DNA of 53,375 nt from the NCBI GenBank assembly GCA_910578555.1, contig CAJTPS010000024.1:1-53375 (forward strand), read 5' to 3'. A model generated the notes under the pieces. That model did not search any database. It had not been told where the DNA came from and saw only the letters and a list, made by a program, of their open reading frames with translations. Positions 15,910 through 25,100 of this stretch are shown in pieces; the first letter of the stretch is position 1; each line of letters begins with the position of its first letter. Source of the stretch: an uncultured Lachnospiraceae bacterium (GTDB lineage: Bacteria > Bacillota > Clostridia > Lachnospirales > Lachnospiraceae). The translations under genes and the position numbers were made by a program.

Positions 15910-18900
15910 ATGCTGCAAAGAGGGTTGGCCATCCTGCTCAGCGTATGTATGCTGACAGGCGGAATCAGCGATACGGCATATGCGATGAGTCCGCAGGTGA
16001 ATGTGCAGACAGTCAGCAATATGCAGAACGGGTCGGAAGAAGGGGATTATATTGTAAATGTAGATGAGGCTGGGGAAGACAGTGAAGAGACGGCAGGAAG
16101 CGGGGACGGACCGGCAGAAGGCGAATCCGGCAATACGGAAGGCAGTGAAGACGGTAACAGTATGTCAGAAGATGCCGGCGACGATCACGATATACAGGAA
16201 GATAGCGGCGCTTCAGAAGACGGTGGCGGCGATCTGTCAGATGACAGAAGCGAAAGTGACAATGTTATGCCGGGAGACGATAACGGTGATAACAGCAGTA
16301 CACCGGAAGAGGACGACGCGTCGAGTAGTGACAATATGGCTGATACGCCGGAAGATACTGACAGTTTCGAGGATGCCGACGGCACGTCGGAGGATGCTGT
16401 CGGGACAGATGCGCTGGTGGTACCTGACGCCGACGAGCAGGAAACGATTGTGAATCCGATGGCAGCAGAGCAGGCCGGCGTTCTGGCAGAAGTGACGGCA
16501 GAAGATGCAAGTATTACGGTAACAGTGGAGATGGAATCTGAGGATGGGCGCCTCCGCTATCGTAAGTAAGGAAGAAAGTGAATGGACTTATTATAATATT
16601 GTCTTTCTGCATAACAATACATCGACAATCACGTTTGCAGCAGAAGCGGATACGGATTATATAATCGAACTGATTGCAAGGTACAGTGGAAAGGTCTGTG
16701 ACATGACGGAAATCCACACAGAGGCGTTCGCAGCGTCGAATATTGAAGTGGAGGTCGTGGATATTACAGCCTCGGACGCTGTGATTAGAGTATCGGTCGG
16801 GGCGTATACGGGAGAGAAACAATACATCTGTGCGAGAGTATCCTATATTGACAGTACGGGCAGCATACAGACAAGTACGGGGTATATATCTGCCGGAAGC
16901 ATAGCAGAGGCAGCATTGACCTGCAGCTTGGTAATTTGACAGCGGGAACGGAATATAATGATCTGACAGTGGGGCTGGACGATACGAATGCCATGGAGCT
17001 TCAATATGCAGCCTGCAGGATGCAGGTCAGCTTTGAGACGCCTGATTCTGTGTTGACCGCGGAGCAGATTCATGTGACAGTGAAACCCGATGCAGACAGA
17101 GCCTATCTTGCCTTGCTGCAGATTGCGCTGCAGGACGTACCGGAAGGGATCTATTCCTATACGGTGAAATGCCGTGTCGCAGGCGGCATAGAATGGAGCG
17201 ACGGCGGAAAGCCGGCGGGAAAGCTGGCTTCCTATAATGACTATGCAGACGAGAGGAGTCTGGGAATACTGGCATATAATTCGAAATATGAAGTACAGGT
17301 TACGGTGGATGGAATCGTTAAAATGTTATACTTCACAACCGTACCGGCGGAGGTGATACCTGAGGTAGAGATACAACCGCTGATGCAGGGCGTGAAGCTA
17401 GCAGTGTCTTTGCTGGGCGCGCCAAGCGGAACGTATACTGTTTCGGCGCAATATTATGATGAGATATCACATTGCTGGGACACTTTAGTCTATTCCGACT
17501 ATGACGATACATTGATGACGGAGGAAAATGGCTGGCGGACCACGATTGTGTATTCTTCTGACAGGGTAAGACCCAACGCAGAGAATAGATGGAAGATCAC
17601 AATTAAGAACAGCCTCCGGTCTACGGTTTATGAGAAGTATTTTACCTTTGAGGCGGTAAAACAGGATATTTCCGTGACAGCAGAGAGCGTCAAGTTCAAC
17701 AGCCTGTTTATCAGGGCTTCGATGGCATTACGGGATGAGTCGGTCATGCATAGCAGATGCCGGATGTTTTACAGAGAAAAGGGAACGGCGGAGTGGCACG
17801 GCGCTGTTGACTGCACATACGGGTATGAGAACGGCGGTCCGATTTATTTGCAGGGACTGCAGGAAGATACAGAGTACGAGATCAGGCTTGTGGCGACATA
17901 TTATCCGGACGATATTCTGGCGCAGGCGGTCTTTCGGACGTTGAAGGATACAAGACGGCTGTCTGTATATATAGATAACTGCAGGTATACTTCCGCGCAG
18001 GCGAACTGGGGCTTTGAGAGTGACAACAGCACATTGAACAATGACTATGTCTTTACATACTGCCGGAAGAAGGGCACTACGATGTGGAGCCTTATCAATT
18101 ATGTGCAGACAGGAACGGCACATGCCGGACAGACATCCCTGACGGATCTAGAGCCGGGAACAACCTATGAAGTTCTGGTGGAGTTAAAAGATCAGTACAG
18201 CGGCATTCAGGGAAAAGACGTGATCGTGGATGCGAAGACGGAATTTACCACGATAGCGATGGACCATGTACTGACGGCCGCCATGAAAGATGAGGAATAT
18301 AAGGACACGCGATTCACAATCACGTTAGATGTCCTGAAGAAGCCGGAGATCCTTACGCTTCCGGAGACTTAAACTTGGCTGGATTATTTGAACAAGCTGG
18401 CGGATACAGGACTTCCGGAGCACTGGCAGTGGAAGGAGAAGGATACGCTGCTTTATGAGACGGGCAGGCAGGTCTTTACGGCATACTATGCGGAGGCAGG
18501 TTACTATCCATATGAAACGAAAGTGCCTGTGCATATAGCGAAAGCCGGGGATAATCTTCCGGTAGCCGACGGGGATTACAGTGCGGGCAAGAAAGCATAT
18601 ATCATGCAAAAAGGAAAGCCGTTACAGGTAAGAATCAACGCGCTGCCGGAAATATGCCGACACTTTTATATGAGCAGTATGCGCTGCAAGCGGCCGCAAA
18701 GGATTACGGAAAAGTCAGCGCGACAGAAGCGGACACGAAGGGAGAAAGCGGAAGCACTTATAGTATCACTGCGTCAGCCAAGGGAACTTATACGGTGTCA
18801 GCAGTCGTTTCTCTGAAAAAGGCATCTTTTGAGAAAAAAGCTCCTTCTGCGGAGAATATATGGGGCAGCTATGTCCTGACGCCAGGAACGGAAGTGAAGA

Positions 18901-21419
18901 CGGTGAAAACTTCCCTGAAGCTTATGGCAGTGGAGTGTGCGCCTGTCAGTGAAATCCTGTTTACGCTTGCAGAGGATTCGCCGGAGCGTCCTGACAAGGT
19001 TATAACCGTGCCAAACGGCGCGGCGGAAACCATAGAAGCGATAGAGTATGAGATTACGGCAGCAAATGCCGGAACCAAAAAATGGGAACGGGTAATTTAT
19101 TTATCGGTAACGGCCAGAGATACAGAGGGTAATCCGGTGGAAAACCCGAATATTACTTATGCTACGAGCGATGGGACGGTGGTGAAGTGCAGGAAATCCG
19201 GATCAGACAAACTGGTGCTGACAGTGCCGGGAGGGGCGGACGGACTTGCCGGAATCGTTGCGACGGCAAAGGACGAACTTGGATGCAAGGCACAGATTGC
19301 CGTCAGGATAAAGGACTATACGCCCCGGGTGACGGCATATGCCGCGACCGTGAACGAGAACTTTAAGTACAGCACGGCGACGAAGCTGGCGGAGATTGTG
19401 TTGCCATATGACGAGGAGGAGACGGACCGGATCGAGAAGATCAGCCTTGTGGAATCCAATGATACTGCAGGTGCAAAGGAAGTTTCCGGTCTGACAGTTT
19501 CTGCATATCCTGTCTCCGGCAGCCACAGATACGGGGTAGACTTGTATGTGAAGAATAAGAGCCTGTTAAAAAAGAAAGGCAGCTTAAACTATTATCTTGC
19601 CGTTACGACCAGTGCATATGGCGGGCCTGTCTTTGTACCGGTCAAGATCAGGATAGAGACGGAAATTCCGAAGGTAACGGTCAGACAGACCAAAAAGGTA
19701 AACGTGTTCTATACGGATACAATGCATTTGGCAGACTATGATGCGGTGTCTATGGGGCTTCTGCAGATTTCATCTACGGCGCGTATCTCCTCTGTAGACT
19801 GGCTGCCGGATGGAGCAGCAGGTGGATCGGCACAAAGCGCGGCGTTTGACATTGCGAACTGTTTGCCCGTGACCCGGCTAAAGAGTGGAGCATATCAGGG
19901 AAGTTATATGATCCGACAGCATAAACCGGTTTTAGATGGAAGTAAGAAGCCGTCCGCCGGGGCCGCCAGCGGGATTCTCTTGATCCGTCTGGATGGATAT
20001 GATGATACGATGGCAATCAGAAAAACGTTTAAAGTTCAGACGGAATACAAGAAGCCTAAGATCAGGACACTGAATTATAAAATCTGTGCCGCACTCGGGG
20101 AAGGCAGCGACCAGCAGCGCATTTATACAAATGCGGTAAAAGGCAGCGAGTGCATGGCACTGGGAGAACCTCTGGTTTGGAAGGGGTATTCCAGAGTGAT
20201 TTGCGCAGACGAGAATGTTACGGTGGCGCCGGTGGGTACAAGGGTAAAACTCACTTATCGGGGCGGAAAGGATATATAGACACAGCTCACATTTTATTCG
20301 GATTACTGGTGTGAACCGTTGACGGCGCCGGTGAAGATTAAGGTGGTGAAGTCCAAAGTGAAGCTCTCACCGGCGAAGGTTACGCTGAATACGGTTTATC
20401 CAATGGAGACGACACAAACGGTAGTGCCGGTATGCTTCTATAATACAATAACGGGAAGAATGGCGATGGTTTCGGAGGTCAGGCGGGAAGGAACCAGCAG
20501 ACCAGCGCAGGAACTGCTGGACAGGAACCTTCTGAATATGGTTTATGTGAATCCCAGCCTGTCAGTTTCTCTGAACTATGCAAACGCTATGAAGAACGGA
20601 CAGATCAAACCGGGCACTTATAAGTACAGAGTGACACCTTATTATGACGGCACAAAGCTGAATAGTGTAGTGCTGACTGTGAAGGTGGTCAGCGGGAAGG
20701 CGACAGTCAGGGTGAAGACGAAGGGAAGCATTGACCTGTTAAAGCTGAATCCTGCCGGAACCGGTTATACAACAGATCGATATGCCGGCGTTACGGTGAC
20801 GCCTGTATTCCAGGGTCTGAACAATTCTTAAGGGGCGACGGATGCAGAGCTTACAGGTGCGTATGCAGGCCTTTTTATGATCAAAATGAATGCAGACGGA
20901 ACCCAGACCATTATACCGCGTGCCACAGGAAAATTGAAAGCGGGCAGAAGCTATGCTCTTTCCATGAAATATACAATCTGGTATGGGGATGCGGAAGCCA
21001 GAGAAACAATTACAGTCATCTCCAACACATTTACCATCAAACCGAAGCAGTCGGTGCCGAAGGTGACCGCTTCTGCAAAGAAGCTTACTTTATACGCTTC
21101 CGCACAGGGGTATGACAAGGGCGAGACAATGAGCCTGTATGTACCGCACGATTCTAAAAAGGGATATTATGCGATTGAATCTGCGTCTGGCTATCTGGAT
21201 GTCAATAAGGACGGAAGACCGGATTTGTGCGTAACGACAGTAAATACAAGCGCATCAGGCGGACAGGCAACAATCAGGGCGTATGTCCTGGATGCAGATG
21301 CCGTTAAGGCAGCCGCAAAGGGTACGGCTTACAGGATTCCTGTTACGGTGCAGTGTAAGGGAAATGACGGCGTAAGCAAAAACGCGTCAACAATTGTAAA
21401 CGTACTCGTGAAGAAGTAG
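15910..21419 (+). pseudogene. Third exoprotein paralog, heavily inactivated
   Basis: The ATG at 15910 follows AGGAGGAG and begins a signal peptide nearly identical to paralog 1 (RGLAILLSVCMLTGGISDTAYA). Comparison with paralogs 1 and 2 reveals six point lesions. A T inserted at 16567 makes TAA in the RYRKKE motif. One C is lost near 16920 (LTLQLGNL). Codon 18370-18372 is TAA where paralogs have Tyr (TYTWLDY). One G is lost near 18647 (ALPGNMP). Codon 20277-20279 is TAG where paralogs have Lys (KDKKTQ). Codon 20829-20831 is TAA where paralogs have Tyr (SSYQV). It also lacks the beta-sandwich region of paralog 1, and an in-frame deletion near 18280 joins the DHVLTA and AMKDEEY segments, removing both Big2-like units. 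Reading frames between lesions are well preserved, so the decay is recent. Short secreted N-terminal products could still be made. Confidence 0.9.
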
Positions 21420-21458
21420 TATATGCAAGTGGGGAAGGCTGAAAAAATGAAAAACAGG

Positions 21459-21487
21459 TTGATTATTTCTCGAAATCTGTTTAGAAG
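21459..21487 (+). promoter_or_regulatory. Candidate promoter of the antitoxin RNA
   Basis: TTGATT (21459-21464), a 17-nt spacer and TAGAAG (21482-21487, 4 of 6 consensus bases) would start transcription at about 21494, at the beginning of the tandem repeats. The match is weak to moderate; its position is what makes it credible. Confidence 0.4.
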
Positions 21488-21590
21488 TAAATGTTTGCCG
21501 CTTGCTGATGGTGCGGGGTATAAGTGATTCAGTTTGTAAATGATGCCACTTGCTATACAGGTGGGATATAAATGGTATAGTGCGTAAATA
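21487..21590 (+). ncRNA. Type III antitoxin-like tandem RNA repeats
   Basis: Two direct repeats and the start of a third lie just upstream of the toxin remnant. The GTAAATG landmarks are at 21487 and 21536, with GTAAATA at 21584, giving periods of 49 and 48 nt. Shared blocks are GTAAATG, GCC-CTTGCT and GGG-TATAA. The stem in copy 1 uses CCGC with GCGG and in copy 2 CCAC with GTGG, a compensatory change that supports RNA structure. In type III toxin-antitoxin systems (ToxIN, CptIN, TenpIN) the antitoxin is a set of short tandem RNA repeats, followed by a terminator and then the endoribonuclease gene. The order here is the same. The repeat length and copy number suit the CptI type as I recall it. 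Confidence 0.6.
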
Positions 21591-21591
21591 C

Positions 21592-21621
21592 TCCCCATCG
21601 GCTGATGTCGGTGGGGAATTT
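21592..21621 (+). terminator. Terminator between antitoxin repeats and toxin remnant
   Basis: A 9-bp stem, TCCCCATCG (21592-21600) with CGGTGGGGA (21609-21617), has an 8-nt loop and is followed by ATTT. A weak terminator in this place is typical of type III modules, where it sets the RNA-to-toxin ratio. Confidence 0.65.
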
Positions 21622-21651
21622 GCATAATACGAAGTTTTTACCTAAAGGAGA

Positions 21652-21998
21652 ATGTTGCAGTATATGGAGATACGACAGGGATATTCTTATCATATCAAAG
21701 ATGAGTTTTTTGATAAGGTGCAGGATAAATACTTAATGAGCAATAAAGAAAACGGAAATTATCGCCCACATTTCTATGTACTACAAGATAAAAAGAATCA
21801 AGCTCTTTATTGGATGATCCCAATAAGTTCACAGGTGGAAAAGTATAAGGTCATTATAGAAAAGAGAAAAATACGGAAAATTTAAGGGAAGTGCTTGCGT
21901 TGCATAATCGTGGGATTCATTTGATATATACAGATATTGAAAAGATTAAGACAATTATGGAACAAGAATTAGAAGATATTGGCTGCCAGTGCTCGTGA
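21652..21998 (+). pseudogene. Type III toxin remnant (CptN/ToxN-like endoribonuclease)
   Basis: The first frame (21652-21885) encodes 77 residues. The region with KENGNYRPHFYVLQD and YWMIPISSQVEKYK matches the N-terminal half of ToxN/CptN-type endoribonucleases (RP, then PLSS/PISS, then K-x-K). Intact members are about 160-200 residues. After a stop at 21883-21885, another frame from about 21873 reads TENLREVLALHNRG followed by IHLIYTDIEKIKTIMEQEL, which looks like the C-terminal helices of the same family. The middle, perhaps 70 residues, is missing. The gene is therefore an internally deleted relic. AAAGGAG at 21644-21650 precedes alternative starts at 21652, 21655 (TTG) and 21664. The family assignment is from memory of the motif pattern. 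Confidence 0.6.
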
Positions 21999-22008
21999 AG
22001 AAGTAAGA
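21989..22008 (+). repeat. Orphan 3' tail of an exoprotein paralog
   Basis: Twenty nucleotides, perfectly identical to the end of paralog 2 (15655-15674), lie at the end of the toxin remnant. They cover the codons for VLVKK, the stop codon and two further bases. A match of this length is not expected by chance. It is best read as the scar of a further paralog copy lost by recombination. Confidence 0.7.
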
Positions 22009-22042
22009 GCTGCAGCTTCTCTGATATTATAAAAAAGGGGAT

Positions 22043-22071
22043 TTGATAAAAGTACTCGTATGACTTATAAT
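22043..22071 (+). promoter_or_regulatory. Sigma-A promoter of the transglutaminase-thioredoxin gene
   Basis: TTGATA (22043-22048), a 17-nt spacer and a perfect TATAAT (22066-22071) predict a start at about 22078 and a leader of about 90 nt before the ATG at 22169. Confidence 0.8.
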
Positions 22072-22168
22072 AATGGCATATAATTTTCTGATTTATTCTT
22101 GTACAAAGGATGAATCATTCGGTAGGAGAATTCTGTAATATATAGCAGCAGACGAGAGGGGTAGGGAA

Positions 22169-25100
22169 ATGATGTCAGGAAAATGTAAAATGTCATGGAA
22201 GAGAAGTCTGGCGGGTGTTCTTTCAGCAGTGATGGTGTTTTCAACGGTACAGCTTCCGGCAGGGACTGCTTATGCAAAAGAGGCGGCAGTGACCGCGTCG
22301 GAGAACGGGAATGCTTCCGGTATAAGCGGAGAGACAGACGCGGATGAATCTGTGCAGAAGAATGAGCCTGCAAGCGGGGAGGATTCTTCAAGTATAGAAT
22401 TGCAGGAGCCGGAAGAGGAACAGGATTCTTCAGATACGGAGACACAGGAGCCGGGGGATGGAGAAGACCCTTCGGATACGGAGGTAAAGGAGCCGGAAGA
22501 AGAACAGGATTCTTCAGATACGGAGACACAGGAGCCGGATGAAGGAGAAGAGCCTTCGGATACGGAGATGCAGGAACCGGTTGACGGGGAGAAGCCTTCC
22601 GGGGACGATGACGCGGCGGATGAAGAAGCGGAAGATGAAACAGATACGTCTGACGCGAATGAGGTTCGCGTAAGCGGAATCTCCGATAATGATGCGGACA
22701 GCCCGGACTCGCAGGAAATATGGATGGAAGCTGAACTGGACGGGGCTTATCAGTTCGGCGGTTCACCGGCGGCGAAGGGGAATCTTTTGGTTTACGGGGA
22801 AACAGCGTACAGCAGCGAGGCGGAAGAGTATCTGTATCAACAGATGCGCGAACGCATTGAGATGATCGATATATCTGCGTATAGGCTGGATCTGGAAGGA
22901 ACCAAAAACTTAATATATGGAGTGCTTAATGAGTATCCGGATCTATACTATGTGAAGCGGGAATTTTCTTACTCTCCCGGTGAATATATCAATGCAGTGA
23001 TACTTACCTACAACGATACATATGATGATGCAGCATTCCAGAAAGGCGTATCTTCTGCGCTGGCGTGCGTGGACAATCAGATGAGCGATCTGGAGAAAGC
23101 TGTCGTCCTGCATGACTATCTGACCGTTAACTGTGAGTATGATTATGAGAACCTGAATGCGAATACGATTCCCGATGCATCTTATAGTGCGTATGGCGTT
23201 TTTGCAGAACGTATTGCCGTGTGTCAGGGTTACGCACTTGCCTATAAGTACCTGCTGAATCAGGTTGGAATCGACTGCTATATGGTGACCAGCGATTCTA
23301 TGAATCATGCATGGAATATGATCGTGCTGGACGGACAGTACTATCAGGTGGATGTGACGTGGGATGATCCCGTATGGGATAAGGTCGGAAGGGCTGTGCA
23401 TACCTATATGTTCCGCAGTGATGCAGCTTTTGCAAAGCATCAGGACTGGGTGGTGACGAGCGGCAGCAGCGTGGTGGATTATCAGGCAACAGATACGCGC
23501 TATGATAATGCTTTCTGGGTTGACTGCGACTCACCGCTGGTACTGGCGGGAGATGACTGCTATTATATTACGGACAGCGGAAACGTTAATAAGACACGTC
23601 TGGAAGATATAACGGATGCAGGAACTTTCGTGCAGAGCATCGGCAGGTGGCCGGTATGGGGTGGCAGCGATAACTGGATAGGCGCTTTTTCAGGACTGTT
23701 TCAAATACAAGACCGATTATATTACAATGATAAGGCGTCCATCTACAGCATCGCATTAGATGGCACCGACAGGAAGACGGAGTTTACAGCGGATACATCG
23801 ACAGGATACATATACGGCAGCGCTTATTGTCAGGGCAAGGTGCTCTATGCCTTGCATCAGACACCGAATATAGAGGCGAAAGAAGTAGTGCTGACGGCGG
23901 ACATTGATACAGGCGGCGGAGAACCGGAAGAGCCGGACGATCCGCCGGAAGACGATAAAGCGCTTGATCTCGACAATCTGTCTTATGAATACACTGCACT
24001 AGATGAAACGACGATCACATCGGCGGCAGAGGGCAGACCGAAGCTTTTAGTTTTCTACAGCAATACATGCGGTAACTGCCGCGGTACGATTCAGAACCTC
24101 AGCAGTTCGATTGACAGCTTTGCAGGAATTGATATATACGCGATCGAGACAACCCAGAAAACGAAGGAAGAGGTAGCGGCGTATCAGAAGCAGTATGGCT
24201 GTGAGGAGATCACCTTTTCCTATGATATTACAAAACGGAATGAAAACAGTATGTGGGCATATGCACGGGCGGCCGGGATCGGTGAAGGCGGGTCTGAGGT
24301 CAGGGTGACATGGCCTGTAATCTGCTATATTGATGCCAATAACCGTCTGCAGTATGTTACGACCGGCTGGTATGCGGCGGAAGATATTCTGGCTAATCTG
24401 AAGCTTTATACAAACTGGACGGCTTCGGCTTCGATCAGGCGTCCCGCTAAAACGACTTATAAGACGGGTCAGAGTCTGGATGTTACCGGCGGAAAAGTGA
24501 CGTATCCGTCAGGGAATAAAATGGTAACGATCGATATGAAGGCCAATATGGTCAGCGGATTTGATTCGTCGAAACCGGGCATTTGTACCGTGACGGTTAC
24601 CTGCGGTGGTTACACGATGGATTTTGATGTGCTGATCGTGGAGGAACCGGTGCTTACGGCTTCCTATGGGCAGAAGCTTAGAGAACTTACATTCCCTTCG
24701 AACAGCTACGGAACCTATTCCTGGTCTGCAGAGGTGGATACGGAGCAGGAACTGGCACAGGTCGGCGAGCGAATTTTTGCGGCCGTATTTACACCGGATG
24801 ATGCGTCGCGGTTCGGGAAGCTGACGGATCTGCAGATCAAGGTAACTACGAAGCGAACGTTGGATAATACGTTCCATGTCGCTTTTAAGAATAAAAGCTT
24901 TACATATAACGGTGTCGGGCAGGAACCGAAGGTCGTGGTGTCAGCGGCAGGCAGTGCGCTGACCGGTGGAACGCAGGTCGTGTTGACAGAGGGACTGGAC
25001 TATGAACTGGCTTATGTAAATAACACGGATGCCGGTACCGCAACCGTGGTCGTGACAGGCGTGAATGTTTATCAAGGCAGTATCAGCAGGGATTTTGATA

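Noticed and set aside
16185..16385. Ser-rich antisense frames opposite the acidic linkers
   Set aside because: Ser/Val/Ala runs are simply the complement of GA-rich Asp/Glu codons.
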